Source: Flagellimonas olearia (GTDB lineage: Bacteria; Bacteroidota; Bacteroidia; Flavobacteriales; Flavobacteriaceae). Taken from it: 64,000 bases of DNA. A program made the translations under genes and the position numbers. The notes beneath the pieces were generated by a model. It was not told where the DNA came from, did not search any database, and saw only the letters and a program-made list of their open reading frames with translations. This document shows, piece after piece, positions 1 through 9,428 of the stretch (within the stretch, counting starts at the first letter, position 1; each line of letters begins with the position of its first letter). The stretch spans positions 927,770 to 991,769 of the forward strand of contig NZ_WELG01000001.1 in NCBI RefSeq assembly GCF_009184425.1. Direction: 5' to 3'.

Positions 1-1635
1 AGGGATTATGGCCGTGGCATTCCCTTGGGGAAAGTAGTGGATGTGGTCTCCAAAATGAACACGGGCGGTAAGTACGATACCCGTGCCTTTAAAAAATCCG
101 TGGGATTAAATGGGGTAGGGACTAAGGCGGTAAATGCGCTGTCCGCTTATTTTAGGGTAGAGTCCAACCGGGACGGCCAATCCAAATCCGCAGAATTCGA
201 GGCAGGCAACCTCACCAATGAGGAGCTTTTGGAAGAAAGTTCACGACGTAGGGGAACCAAGGTGAGTTTTGTTCCGGACGAATCCATATTTAAAAAATAC
301 AAATACCGTAATGAGTATGTGGAACGCATGCTCAAAAACTACGTATACCTAAATCCTGGGCTCACCATTGTCTTTAATGGGGAAAAGTACCATTCGGAAA
401 ACGGATTGAAGGACCTGTTGGAGGACAATAACAACGAGGAAGATTTTCTATATCCCATTATTCATCTAAAAGGTGATGATATTGAGGTGGCCATGACGCA
501 TAGCAGGACCCAGTACAGTGAGGAATATCACTCCTTCGTTAATGGGCAGCACACCACTCAGGGGGGGACGCACCAAGCAGCGTTCCGGGAAGCCGTGGTC
601 AAGACCATCCGCGATTTTTACGGAAAGAATTACGATGCCTCAGATGTGAGGAAATCAATCATTTCAGCGATTTCCATTAAAGTAATGGAGCCCGTTTTCG
701 AGAGCCAGACCAAGACCAAATTAGGCTCTACGGATATGGGAGGAGACTTGCCCACCGTGCGTACCTACATCAACGATTTTCTGGGAACACAGTTGGACAA
801 TTACTTGCACAAAAATCCGCAAACCGCTGAAGCCCTACAACGTAAGATTGTTCAGGCAGAGAAGGAGCGCAAGGAACTTTCGGGTATCCGAAAACTGGCA
901 AGGGAACGCGCCAAAAAGGCCAGCCTGCACAACAAAAAACTTAGGGATTGCCGTGTACACCTCCAAGACATGAAAAAAGACAGGAGATTGGAGAGCACCC
1001 TTTTTATCACCGAGGGGGATTCAGCTTCAGGTTCCATTACCAAGTCCAGGGATGTTAATACCCAAGCCGTTTTCAGTCTTCGAGGAAAGCCGCTGAACTC
1101 TTATGGCATGTCCAAAAAGATCGTATATGAAAATGAGGAGTTCAATCTACTCCAAGCCGCATTGAACATTGAGGAATCCATGGAAGATTTGCGGTATAAC
1201 AATATTGTCATCGCTACGGATGCCGATGTGGATGGGATGCACATCCGGTTGCTGCTGATTACCTTTTTCCTGCAATTCTTTCCGGAACTGATCAAGGAAA
1301 ATCATTTGTATATCCTGCAAACCCCACTTTTTAGGGTTCGGAATAAAAAAGAGACCATTTATTGCTATAGCGAGGAGGAGAGACGAAATGCCATTGAAAA
1401 ATTGAGCGGGAAGCCAGAAATTACCCGATTTAAGGGATTAGGTGAAATCTCCCCAGATGAGTTCAAGCATTTTATTGGGGATGATATACGATTGGAACCT
1501 GTGATGTTGGACAAGACCATGAGCATAGACAATCTTTTGCAGTTTTACATGGGGAAAAACACCCCGGACCGTCAAGAATTTATTATAAATAACCTTAAAG
1601 TCGAACTCGACTTGATAGAAGAAAACCAACTATAA
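1..1635 (+). CDS. parE: DNA topoisomerase IV subunit B (ParE), 5'-truncated by window edge
   Basis: Type IIA topoisomerase ATPase/TOPRIM subunit, which with ParC decatenates chromosomes. The reading frame is open from base 1 and begins inside the GHKL ATPase region ([10 protein letters not shown], matching the family's DxGRGIP motif), so roughly the first 80 residues lie upstream; the TTG at 25 is not a real start. 544 residues are visible: ATP-lid and transducer region, then TOPRIM with EGDSASGS and the metal-binding [10 protein letters not shown], and the KGLGE motif near the C-terminus. Stop TAA at 1633. ParC follows after 25 bases, so the two are almost certainly co-transcribed. Assignment as ParE rather than GyrB rests on pairing with a ParC-like partner. 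Confidence 0.93.
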   Translation, partial: RDYGRGIPLGKVVDVVSKMNTGGKYDTRAFKKSVGLNGVGTKAVNALSAYFRVESNRDGQSKSAEFEAGNLTNEELLEESSRRRGTKVSFVPDESIFKKYKYRNEYVERMLKNYVYLNPGLTIVFNGEKYHSENGLKDLLEDNNNEEDFLYPIIHLKGDDIEVAMTHSRTQYSEEYHSFVNGQHTTQGGTHQAAFREAVVKTIRDFYGKNYDASDVRKSIISAISIKVMEPVFESQTKTKLGSTDMGGDLPTVRTYINDFLGTQLDNYLHKNPQTAEALQRKIVQAEKERKELSGIRKLARERAKKASLHNKKLRDCRVHLQDMKKDRRLESTLFITEGDSASGSITKSRDVNTQAVFSLRGKPLNSYGMSKKIVYENEEFNLLQAALNIEESMEDLRYNNIVIATDADVDGMHIRLLLITFFLQFFPELIKENHLYILQTPLFRVRNKKETIYCYSEEERRNAIEKLSGKPEITRFKGLGEISPDEFKHFIGDDIRLEPVMLDKTMSIDNLLQFYMGKNTPDRQEFIINNLKVELDLIEENQL

Positions 1636-1660
1636 ACCAAATAAATACACATCCTTCTAG

Positions 1661-4276
1661 ATGGAAGAGAACGAAGAACTGAATGAGGAAGGTTTAGAAA
1701 GCCAAGACAGTCTGGTCAAGGTAACCGGAATGTACAAGGATTGGTTCTTGGATTATGCTTCGTACGTAATTCTGGAGCGTGCTGTTCCCGCTATTGAAGA
1801 CGGTTTCAAACCGGTACAGCGCAGGATTATGCATTCCCTCAAGGAATTGGACGACGGCCGTTATAACAAAGTGGCCAATGTGGTAGGACATACCATGCAG
1901 TACCACCCCCACGGTGATGCCAGTATCGCGGATGCCATGGTTCAAATTGGCCAAAAAGATCTCCTCATTGACACCCAAGGAAACTGGGGAAATATCTTGA
2001 CCGGTGATGGTGCGGCGGCATCACGATATATAGAGGCCAGGCTTTCCAAGTTTGCCCTTGAGGTAATCTATAGCCCTAAAATCACGGAATGGCAATTGTC
2101 CTATGATGGCCGAAAGAAGGAACCAGTGCACTTGCCAGTCAAGTTTCCGTTGTTATTGGCCCAAGGGGCGGAAGGAATCGCCGTGGGACTTTCCACAAAA
2201 ATATTGCCCCACAACTTTAACGAGCTTATAGACGCCTCCATAAAACATTTAAAAGGACAGCGTTTCACCCTGTATCCAGATTTTCCCACAGGTGGAATCA
2301 TAGATGTGGCCAATTACAACGAAGGCCTGCGTGGCGGAAAGGTTAGGGTAAGGGCCAAAATTTCGGCACTGGACAAGAACACCTTGGTCATCACCGAAAT
2401 ACCGTACGGCACCAACACCTCCTCTTTAATTGATTCCATTTTGAAGGCCAATGACAAAGGGAAAATCAAGATCAAGAAAATAGAGGACAACACCGCCGCC
2501 GAAGTGGAAATTTTGGTGCATTTACCCAACGGTATTTCTCCAGATAAGACCATTGATGCACTTTATGCATTTACTGCTTGCGAATCATCCATATCTCCTT
2601 TGGGCTGTATCATTGAAGACAACAAGCCTTTATTTATAGGGGTCAAGGAAATGCTGGAGCGTTCCACCGAGAATACCGTGGAATTGTTGAAGTCCGAGCT
2701 GGAAATTCAATTGGGAGAACTGGAGGAACAGTGGCACTTTGCTTCCTTGGAGCGTATTTTTATTGAAAACCGAATCTATCGGGATATTGAAGAGGAAGAA
2801 ACCTGGGAAGGCGTGATTGCCGCTATCGATAAAGGGTTGAAACCTTTCACCACGAACCTGAAAAGGGAAGTGACCGAAGAGGACATTGTTCGGTTGACCG
2901 AGATTCGTATCAAACGTATTTCCAAGTTTGATTTGGAAAAAGCCCAACAACTTATTGATAGTCTGGATGAGCGTATAGCCCAAACAAAGCACCATTTGGA
3001 ACATTTGGTGGAGTATGCCATAGACTATTTCAAGGAGCTTAAGAAGAAATATGGCAGCGGTCGTGAGCGACAATCTGAAATTAAAGTGTTTGATGATATT
3101 GAGGCTACCAAAGTGGTGATCCGCAATACCAAACTCTACGTAAACAGAGAGGAAGGTTTTATTGGGACATCGCTGAAGCGCGACGAATATGTTACGGATT
3201 GCAGCGACATTGATGACATCATCGTTTTCACCCAAAAAGGGGAGATGATGGTCACCAAGGTAGACTCTAAGGTTTTTGTGGGTAAGAACATTATCCACGT
3301 TGCGGTATTCAAGAAAAAAGACAAGCGCACCACCTATAATATGATCTACAAGGATGGCAAAGGCGGGGCCAGCTATATCAAACGATTCAATGTAACCAGT
3401 ATTACGCGTGACAAGATTTACCCGCTGTCCGGCGATAAAGCCTCCGCAGAAGTACTTTACTTTTCTGCCAATCCCAATGGGGAGGCCGAGGTGATCACCG
3501 TATTGTTGCGGCAATCGGGCAGTATCAAGAAACTCAAATGGGACTTGGATTTTGCCGATGTTCTCATCAAAGGTCGAGCATCCAAAGGAAATTTGGTCAC
3601 CAAATACAGCGTTAAGCGTATTGAACTGAAGGAGAAGGGAGTTTCCACCCTAAAACCCAGAAAGATTTGGTTCGATGAAGTGGTAAGTCGACTCAATGTG
3701 GATGGCAGGGGTGAACTGCTGGGCGATTTCAGGGGGGACGACCTATTATTGGTGATAGACCAAAAAGGAACGGTGCGGACCATTCAACCCGATTTATCCA
3801 CCCACTTTAATGAAGATATGATCGTATTGGAGAAATGGAATCCAAAGAAACCCATTTCCGTGGTACATTATGAAGGCGAAAAAGAGCGCTATTACCTCAA
3901 GCGTTTTCTGGTTGAGAATCCAAATAAGGAAGAAGTGGTGATTTCCGAACACCCAAAATCCTTTATGGAACTGGCCACAACGGATTGGAGACCCATGATG
4001 GAGGTTGAATTTGTGAAGCCACGCGGCAAAGACCCCAAACCCAATCTTGAAGTGAATGTGGAGGATTTCATTTCCGTAAAGGGCATCAAGGCCATCGGGA
4101 ACCAGCTCACCGCAGAAAAGGTCAAGAACATCAATCTTTTGGAACCTCTGGTTTTTGAGGAGCCCGAGGAACCCAAAGCAGAAGATATGGAAGTGGTGGA
4201 CGAGGAAAGCGTGGATACCGATGAGACCGATACCGAGACTAAAAAAGACAGTTCTGACCAAACTTCTTTGTTTTGA
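1661..4276 (+). CDS. parC: DNA topoisomerase IV subunit A (ParC)
   Basis: Breakage-reunion subunit of topoisomerase IV, 871 aa. The winged-helix/tower region is N-terminal; the catalytic tyrosine is Tyr123 in AAASRYIEARLS, and the HPHGD motif at 82-86 marks the quinolone-resistance region. At the position equivalent to E. coli GyrA Ser83 this protein has Ala87, while the Asp87 equivalent is Asp91. The C-terminal DNA-wrapping domain is divergent, as usual in ParC. The last 40 residues are an acidic, probably disordered tail ending in QTSLF, which resembles a sliding-clamp-binding pentapeptide. ATG start, 25 bases after parE. Confidence 0.93.
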   Translation: MEENEELNEEGLESQDSLVKVTGMYKDWFLDYASYVILERAVPAIEDGFKPVQRRIMHSLKELDDGRYNKVANVVGHTMQYHPHGDASIADAMVQIGQKDLLIDTQGNWGNILTGDGAAASRYIEARLSKFALEVIYSPKITEWQLSYDGRKKEPVHLPVKFPLLLAQGAEGIAVGLSTKILPHNFNELIDASIKHLKGQRFTLYPDFPTGGIIDVANYNEGLRGGKVRVRAKISALDKNTLVITEIPYGTNTSSLIDSILKANDKGKIKIKKIEDNTAAEVEILVHLPNGISPDKTIDALYAFTACESSISPLGCIIEDNKPLFIGVKEMLERSTENTVELLKSELEIQLGELEEQWHFASLERIFIENRIYRDIEEEETWEGVIAAIDKGLKPFTTNLKREVTEEDIVRLTEIRIKRISKFDLEKAQQLIDSLDERIAQTKHHLEHLVEYAIDYFKELKKKYGSGRERQSEIKVFDDIEATKVVIRNTKLYVNREEGFIGTSLKRDEYVTDCSDIDDIIVFTQKGEMMVTKVDSKVFVGKNIIHVAVFKKKDKRTTYNMIYKDGKGGASYIKRFNVTSITRDKIYPLSGDKASAEVLYFSANPNGEAEVITVLLRQSGSIKKLKWDLDFADVLIKGRASKGNLVTKYSVKRIELKEKGVSTLKPRKIWFDEVVSRLNVDGRGELLGDFRGDDLLLVIDQKGTVRTIQPDLSTHFNEDMIVLEKWNPKKPISVVHYEGEKERYYLKRFLVENPNKEEVVISEHPKSFMELATTDWRPMMEVEFVKPRGKDPKPNLEVNVEDFISVKGIKAIGNQLTAEKVKNINLLEPLVFEEPEEPKAEDMEVVDEESVDTDETDTETKKDSSDQTSLF

Positions 4277-4344
4277 TTTATATTCTACCTATATTCTCAC
4301 CTGAACAGTAATATGCACTCCTAACCTCATAGCTAATACATTTT

Positions 4345-5301
4345 ATGGATTTTACCAACCCGCTGGTTTACGGCGTACCAGTTTTTATTGCCTTCATTTT
4401 ATTCGAACTTACATATAGTAAGACCCATGGGGACGACCATCTTTATAACTGGAAAGATTTAGCTGCAAGCGGTTTTATGGGAATTGGTTCCGCAATCTTG
4501 GGGCCATTTTTCAAAGTGGTTTTTGCCATTGTTCTTTTTAATGCCACGTATGAGTTCTTCAATCCCATGGAAAATGGCACAAGACAAAATATTTTGGGTT
4601 ACGAGTCTTTTGGATATGCATGGTATGTTTGGATACTCTGCCAATTGGCGGATGACTTTACCTATTACTGGTTTCACAGGGCCAATCATGAAATCCGTAT
4701 TTTGTGGGCAGCACATATTGTTCACCATTCTTCCGATAATTTTAATTTGGGTACGGCTGTTCGCAATGGCTGGTTTACCATTTTGTACAAACCCTTGTTC
4801 TACATGTGGATGCCTGCCATAGGGTTTCCACCCGAGATGGTCGTGGTTTGTTTGGGCATTGAAGCGTTATGGCAGTTTCAGTTACACTCTGTGTACATTC
4901 CCAAACTGGGCTTTTTGGAGAAATTCCTCAACACCCACACCATGCACCAAGTACACCATGCGCAAAACGTGGAGTATCTGGACAAAAACCATGGAGGCTT
5001 CCTAAATATTTTTGATAAGGTTTTTGGGACGTGGAAGGAATTGGATGATGACATCGATGTAAAATACGGTGTAATACATTCCCCAAACTCCTTTAACCCG
5101 GTTGTGATACTTACCCATGAATTCAAGGACATTTGGAACGATGTAAAGAAAGTGGACAAGCTATCCCACAAACTGATGTACATTTTTGGCCCTCCTGGTT
5201 GGAGCCATGATGGAAGCACCCTTACCGTAAAACAGCAGCAAAAGTTGTTCGAGGAACATAAGGAAGTGCATCCTGAGTTGGCGTATCAACGCCCAAATTA
5301 A
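4345..5301 (+). CDS. Sterol desaturase / fatty acid hydroxylase family membrane protein
   Basis: Integral-membrane di-iron oxygenase family (fatty acid hydroxylase superfamily), 318 aa. The iron-binding histidine clusters are visible: HRANHE at 111-116, HIVHH at 124-128 and HTMHQVHH near residue 195, with a further late NHGG. Several hydrophobic helices lie N-terminal to these. The family hydroxylates or desaturates lipid chains or sterol-like substrates; the substrate here cannot be told from sequence. It lies 68 bases after parC and is convergent with the terC-like gene, whose stop is only 3 bases away. Confidence 0.85.
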   Translation: MDFTNPLVYGVPVFIAFILFELTYSKTHGDDHLYNWKDLAASGFMGIGSAILGPFFKVVFAIVLFNATYEFFNPMENGTRQNILGYESFGYAWYVWILCQLADDFTYYWFHRANHEIRILWAAHIVHHSSDNFNLGTAVRNGWFTILYKPLFYMWMPAIGFPPEMVVVCLGIEALWQFQLHSVYIPKLGFLEKFLNTHTMHQVHHAQNVEYLDKNHGGFLNIFDKVFGTWKELDDDIDVKYGVIHSPNSFNPVVILTHEFKDIWNDVKKVDKLSHKLMYIFGPPGWSHDGSTLTVKQQQKLFEEHKEVHPELAYQRPN

Positions 5302-5304
5302 CCT

Positions 5305-6114
5305 TTACTCAACAGCTTCTGCTTCAGGATTCTTGTTTTTCTGCATCCTGAGGTTCAAAAACTCCACCATTAAGGAGAAGGCAATCGCGAAGTACAAATA
5401 CCCTTTGGGTATGGCACCTACCTCATTTCCAAATACCACGAGGTGGGATAAATGGGCCGCTTCAGCTATCAGCATGAACCCAATAAGAATCAAGAAAGAT
5501 AGCCCTAACACCTGTATAGATGGGTGCCGGTTGACAAATTCCCCTACCGGACTGGCAAACAGCATCATGATTACCACAGAAATGACCACCGCTGTGATCA
5601 TAAGAATCAAGGCATCGGTTGGGTTGGGAGAAATGCCGTTGGTCATCCCTATTGCCGTTAATATGGAATCAAATGAAAATACAATATTGATTACGGTTAT
5701 CTGAACAATGGCGTTCATCAAAGAAGACGACCGCGACTTTTCCACTTCGCGCTCATCGTGCCCACGATCTTCAACTTTCTCATGGATCTCCTTGGTGCTC
5801 TTGTACAGCAAGAACAATCCACCAGAAAAGAGAATAACGGCCTGCCAGCTTATTCCACCGGTAATCCAGGATTCATCCAAAAGCATGAAGGGTTTTTTCA
5901 TCTTGGTGAGCCATGTAATTCCGAACAGTAATATAATTCTCATGACCATGGCCAATACCAGACCGATATTGGTGGCCTTTTTTCGGTCTTTCTTTTCCAA
6001 TTTGCCAGCAGCAATGGAAATGAAGATAATATTGTCGATTCCCAGGACAATTTCCAAAAAGGTCAAGGTAATCAATGCCATCCAGGCATCCGGGCTGGTA
6101 AAAATTTCAAACAT
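5305..6114 (-). CDS. TerC family integral membrane protein
   Basis: 269 aa polytopic membrane protein of the TerC/Alx superfamily. The N-terminal LEIVLGIDNIIFISI segment with the conserved acidic Glu and Asp in membrane helices is diagnostic, and a second similar acidic motif (FSFDSILTAIGM) follows near residue 145. About seven hydrophobic segments are visible with a charged cytoplasmic loop (EKVEDRGHDEREVEKSR) between the halves. Related proteins are implicated in metal-ion (Mn) efflux, including metallation of exported proteins; the substrate here is unknown. It is the last gene of a minus-strand unit with the lipoprotein (2-base gap) and the XRE regulator. Confidence 0.9.
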   Translation of the reverse strand: MFEIFTSPDAWMALITLTFLEIVLGIDNIIFISIAAGKLEKKDRKKATNIGLVLAMVMRIILLFGITWLTKMKKPFMLLDESWITGGISWQAVILFSGGLFLLYKSTKEIHEKVEDRGHDEREVEKSRSSSLMNAIVQITVINIVFSFDSILTAIGMTNGISPNPTDALILMITAVVISVVIMMLFASPVGEFVNRHPSIQVLGLSFLILIGFMLIAEAAHLSHLVVFGNEVGAIPKGYLYFAIAFSLMVEFLNLRMQKNKNPEAEAVE

Positions 6115-6116
6115 GG

Positions 6117-6494
6117 TCAGTTTATTTTGTGGGCGGTTCCTCTAAATCTTCGTTTATCCCCAACAGCGTTATACTCAAAGGTATACGAAGAATCGGAAGT
6201 TGTCAATATTTTAATATGGATTGATTTTTCCTCTGCTTTGCTCTTCGGGTTCTTGTTTTTCAGGATGTACTCGCAATCATTGATCCAGCGAACGGACGAA
6301 GTATCCCTTTTTCCGTCATAAAAATCCACTTCGGTGTCCAATGTCCTATGGAACGTGGTTTTCTTTTCCTCTCCGTCAATCACGGTGGTGAATGTGAATT
6401 CACCTGTTTTAAAGTCTGTGCAATTGCGTTGGGGCGGCTGCCCACATGCCCAAAAAAGTAAAATGAGCACTCCTGAGAAGAAATAGTTTACCAT
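6117..6494 (-). CDS. Hypothetical small lipoprotein
   Basis: 125 aa from the ATG at 6494. That start gives a short hydrophobic signal (MVNYFFSGVLILLFWAC) ending in a lipobox-like LFWAC, so lipidation at Cys17 and anchoring in the envelope is predicted. A longer reading frame begins at TTG 6530, overlapping the upstream regulator's stop, but it would place a charged segment before the signal. The mature part is a beta-rich looking domain with no family I recognise, conserved-looking in composition. It sits between the XRE regulator and terC. Confidence 0.7.
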   Translation of the reverse strand: MVNYFFSGVLILLFWACGQPPQRNCTDFKTGEFTFTTVIDGEEKKTTFHRTLDTEVDFYDGKRDTSSVRWINDCEYILKNKNPKSKAEEKSIHIKILTTSDSSYTFEYNAVGDKRRFRGTAHKIN

Positions 6495-6526
6495 AGTTAC
6501 AAAGTAACGGAAAGAACTAAAGCGGG

Positions 6527-6922
6527 TCAATCCTTTTTTGCTTGAAAGGACTCAAAAGTGCCATCGGCATAAAAAACAATCACTTTTATGGGTTGGAGGG
6601 TGTCTTTGTCCTGCGCAATGGAGTTGAATTCTGTTTCGGCTTGATCAGATTTCGTTTTTCCCGGAACAGCAATCTCTTTTTTGATTTCCCCTTCTTTTAT
6701 AGATGACGGAAATTCCCCGACCCCTTTCAATAACCAGTACAGGTTTACTTCGGGGTAGGTGTCCACCAACTTCATTACAAAATCCAGACTGGGTTTGTTT
6801 CGTCCATTCAACAAATGGGAAACACTGGAACGCTGCACGCCAATTTCGTCCGCAAAGGCAGAAACCGTTAGACCATAGTGGTCCATGATGGTTTGTATTC
6901 GCGGAATTACATCTTTATTCAC
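6527..6922 (-). CDS. XRE family (Cro/CI-type HTH) transcriptional regulator
   Basis: 131 aa DNA-binding protein. Residues about 8-65 form a Cro/CI helix-turn-helix: LTVSAFADEIGVQRSSVSHL followed by NGRNKPSLDFVMKL. The remainder is a low-complexity linker and a short C-terminal strand region, possibly for dimerisation. The start is GTG at 6920-6922 and lies inside a TTCACAATTGTAAA motif, so if that is its own operator, repressor binding would overlap the translation start. First gene of a probable three-gene minus-strand unit with the lipoprotein and terC, divergent from the M14 peptidase. Confidence 0.88.
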   Translation of the reverse strand: MNKDVIPRIQTIMDHYGLTVSAFADEIGVQRSSVSHLLNGRNKPSLDFVMKLVDTYPEVNLYWLLKGVGEFPSSIKEGEIKKEIAVPGKTKSDQAETEFNSIAQDKDTLQPIKVIVFYADGTFESFQAKKD

Positions 6923-7162
6923 AATTGTAAATTTGTTATTTTAAAGCTAGTGAAAATCATAGGAACTGGAAAGGATATTTTATAAACCGGATTTTAAAAT
7001 CAAAAGAAAAGAATTAAATGGTTAACCATAAACTACTGTTTTTGAATAAATTAATTGTAATTGTGAAAATTCAAATTACAATTGTATTCAAACATCAAAA
7101 GTATCTGCTACATCCATTCACAAATGTATCTAAAATAGTGTCGATTAATTCACATTTGTAAA
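6918..7162. promoter_or_regulatory. Divergent regulatory region with four TTCACA-N2-TGTAAA-like motifs
   Basis: AT-rich spacer between the XRE regulator and the M14 peptidase. Four 14-base sites are visible: 6918-6931 TTCACAATTGTAAA, 7054-7067 (minus) TTCACAATTACAAT, 7117-7130 TTCACAAATGTATC and 7149-7162 TTCACATTTGTAAA. The second is part of a perfect 10-bp inverted repeat (7053-7062 AATTGTAATT with 7074-7083 AATTACAATT). Each site is near-palindromic, as expected for a dimeric HTH repressor. Binding by the adjacent XRE protein and control of both transcription directions are inference. Confidence 0.5.
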
Positions 7163-7203
7163 CTTTGTGTGGGTTATTTTTGCGACTCATTTATAATGCA
7201 ACT

Positions 7204-8304
7204 ATGACTGATCACTCCCTATATAGAGAGCGTAGCGTACAAAACCGATACATTACTTTAGAGACGTTGGAGACCTGCCTTAAAAAAAGACCAGCAGCCT
7301 CTTTAAAGATTTTGGGCAAGTCTGTGCAGGGAGAACCATTATACGCATTCACATTGGGGAAAGGGGAAACTCGAATCTTGATGTGGTCACAAATGCATGG
7401 AAACGAGTCCACCACCACCAAGGCGGTTTGGGACATGGTAAATTATTTGGAGTCCAGCGAGGGGTTGGCCATTTTAGAGACCTGCACCTTAATGATTGTG
7501 CCAATGTTGAACCCTGATGGCGCTAAAGCTTATACAAGGGTCAACGCGAATGAAGTGGACCTGAACCGGGACGCGCAAGAACTCACCCAGCCCGAAAGCC
7601 AAGCGCTGAGGGATTTGTTCGAAAAATTCAAGCCTGATTACTGCTTTAACCTGCATGACCAGCGCACACTGTTTTCCGCGGGGCAATCAGCAAACGTGGC
7701 CACGGTATCTTTTTTATCCCCTGCCAGCAATGCAGAGAGAGAGGTTACACCAAGTAGGGAGGTGGCCATGAAATTGATTGTGGCCATGAATGAAACCTTG
7801 CAGAAAATGATTCCCCAACAAGTAGGACGATATGATGATGGCTTCAATGCCAATTGTGTTGGGGACACCTTTCAAATGCTCAATGTGCCAACTATATTAT
7901 TTGAGGCAGGGCATTCCCCAAAGGATTATATGCGGGAAAACACGCGAGAGTATATTTTCCATGCCTTGATAAAAGCCTTGACCACTATTTCAAAAGGGGA
8001 AATAGCTAGTTATCCCACATCGGATTATTTCAATATTCCGGAGAATGGGAAACTATTCTATGACATTTTGGTACATAACCCGCAGGTTTTGAATCCAGAT
8101 TTGGCCCCAGGAATTTCGCTTGGGATACGTTTCAAGGAGGTCTTGGATGGAAACAGGATTTTGTTCACACCGGAGTTGGGAGATATGGGCAAACTAGATG
8201 GATTCTATGGCCATGAGACCTTTAACTGTTTAAATCAAAAGGATTTGGAGCTACTGTCTGGACGCGATGAAATCTTGGATTTTATCAAAAATGTTGGGAA
8301 ATAG
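7204..8304 (+). CDS. M14 family zinc carboxypeptidase
   Basis: 366 aa metallopeptidase. Zinc ligands fit MHGNE (His65, Glu68) and the third ligand His151 in FNLHDQ; the substrate-binding NPDG...VDLNRD segment (103-123) and a late ILFEAGH that carries the probable catalytic Glu are also typical. No signal peptide is seen, suggesting a cytoplasmic enzyme acting on peptides or amide-linked conjugates (the succinylglutamate desuccinylase/M14-like branch is an alternative). The ATG at 7204 is preferred to an in-frame TTG at 7165, which falls on the motif-rich promoter region. Confidence 0.85.
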   Translation: MTDHSLYRERSVQNRYITLETLETCLKKRPAASLKILGKSVQGEPLYAFTLGKGETRILMWSQMHGNESTTTKAVWDMVNYLESSEGLAILETCTLMIVPMLNPDGAKAYTRVNANEVDLNRDAQELTQPESQALRDLFEKFKPDYCFNLHDQRTLFSAGQSANVATVSFLSPASNAEREVTPSREVAMKLIVAMNETLQKMIPQQVGRYDDGFNANCVGDTFQMLNVPTILFEAGHSPKDYMRENTREYIFHALIKALTTISKGEIASYPTSDYFNIPENGKLFYDILVHNPQVLNPDLAPGISLGIRFKEVLDGNRILFTPELGDMGKLDGFYGHETFNCLNQKDLELLSGRDEILDFIKNVGK

Positions 8305-8379
8305 ACAAGGAACTTTCTTTGCTTCTTGCATTTTATTTAAAAAAGAACCATTTTTATTACGTTAATTTCTTTATTTAAC

Positions 8380-8387
8380 TAATTTTG
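8380..8387 (+). promoter_or_regulatory. Bacteroidota -7 promoter element (TAATTTTG)
   Basis: Exact match to the TAnnTTTG consensus, 17 bases before the Lrp-family ATG. It predicts a 5' leader of about 10 bases. No clear -33 TTG was found. Confidence 0.45.
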
Positions 8388-8404
8388 CTGAAAAATTCAA
8401 TATA

Positions 8405-8884
8405 ATGACCAAAGTAAAACTAGACGAAATCGACCATCAGATATTGGATATGCTGATCGATAATACACGTACACCCTTTACCGATATTGCCAAAAAGCTT
8501 TTGATATCTGCTGGTACGGTACACGTTAGGGTTAAGAAAATGGAAGAATCCGGAATCATAAAAGGTTCCTCCCTTACTTTGGATTATGTCAAGCTGGGAT
8601 ATTCCTTCATTGCCTACGTAGGGATTTTTCTTGAAAAGACCCACCAGACCAAGTTTGTATTGGAGCGTCTTAATCAGATTCCGTATGTGACCGTGGCCCA
8701 TATTACCACAGGAAAATTCAATATTTTCTGTAAGATCAGGGCCAAGGATACCACCCACGCCAAGAACATCATTTTTAAAATTGATGATATTGACGGCATC
8801 AGTAGAACAGAGACCATGATCTCGTTGGAAGAAAGCATCAACGATAAGAAACGTTTGATGCATACCATCTTCAACGAGCTATAA
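8405..8884 (+). CDS. Lrp/AsnC family transcriptional regulator
   Basis: 159 aa feast/famine regulator. N-terminal winged HTH (residues about 5-55: LDEIDHQILDMLIDNTRTPF, then IAKKLLISAGTVHVRVKKM) and C-terminal RAM/ACT-like ligand domain (residues about 70-145, containing GKFNIFCKIRAKD). Such proteins respond to amino acids and control their metabolism; the effector and targets here are unknown. It has its own -7 element upstream and is followed 19 bases later by a DinB-family gene, which may be co-transcribed. Confidence 0.93.
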   Translation: MTKVKLDEIDHQILDMLIDNTRTPFTDIAKKLLISAGTVHVRVKKMEESGIIKGSSLTLDYVKLGYSFIAYVGIFLEKTHQTKFVLERLNQIPYVTVAHITTGKFNIFCKIRAKDTTHAKNIIFKIDDIDGISRTETMISLEESINDKKRLMHTIFNEL

Positions 8885-8903
8885 CCGGTTTAACATTTGG
8901 GCC

Positions 8904-9419
8904 ATGCGAAGTTCAGAGTTACCTTCTTCTGAATACAATCCCTTTTACCATACCTATATCCTTGCTTTGGACAATGTGGGTCTCATGGAAGAATTGAACC
9001 ATGGGAAAAAACTGTTTTTGTCCTTGTTGGATGACATCCCCAAAGAAAAACTTGGATATGCCTATGCCGAGGAGAAATGGACCTTGGCGGAAGTATTAGT
9101 GCACATCATTGATGCCGAAAGAGTTTTTCAGTACCGAGCCTTGCGATTTGCCCGAAATGATAAAACTCCATTGCCCGGTTTTGATCAGGACGATTATGTG
9201 CCCCTCTCAAAAGCCTCAAAACGAACCATAGAGGATATAAGGGATGAGTATGCGGCCGTACGACAATCCACTATTTTACTGTTTAACTCCTTTGATGATG
9301 AAGCGTTGCAAAGATCGGGCGTTTCCAGTGGCTCACCTTTAAGTGTCAGGGCCACCGGGTTTATCATCAGCGGGCATCAGGCGCATCACCTGAAAATTAT
9401 CAGGGAGCGATATCTGTAA
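8904..9419 (+). CDS. DinB family (DinB_2-like) protein
   Basis: 171 aa four-helix-bundle protein of the DinB/YfiT metal-dependent superfamily. The conserved metal-binding histidines fit VHIIDAERVF (near residue 71) and GHQAHHLKII (near 160). Family members include thiol-dependent S-transferases; several are of unknown activity, so the reaction is not assigned. ATG at 8904, 19 bases after the Lrp regulator. A second, less similar DinB protein is encoded inside the histidine operon at 33.8 kb. Confidence 0.85.
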   Translation: MRSSELPSSEYNPFYHTYILALDNVGLMEELNHGKKLFLSLLDDIPKEKLGYAYAEEKWTLAEVLVHIIDAERVFQYRALRFARNDKTPLPGFDQDDYVPLSKASKRTIEDIRDEYAAVRQSTILLFNSFDDEALQRSGVSSGSPLSVRATGFIISGHQAHHLKIIRERYL

Positions 9420-9428
9420 CGTAAAGGT

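Noticed and set aside
2630-3514. 294-aa frame on the minus strand opposite parC
   Set aside because: Long only because of codon bias of parC; no start context, no domain, fully antisense to a conserved gene.
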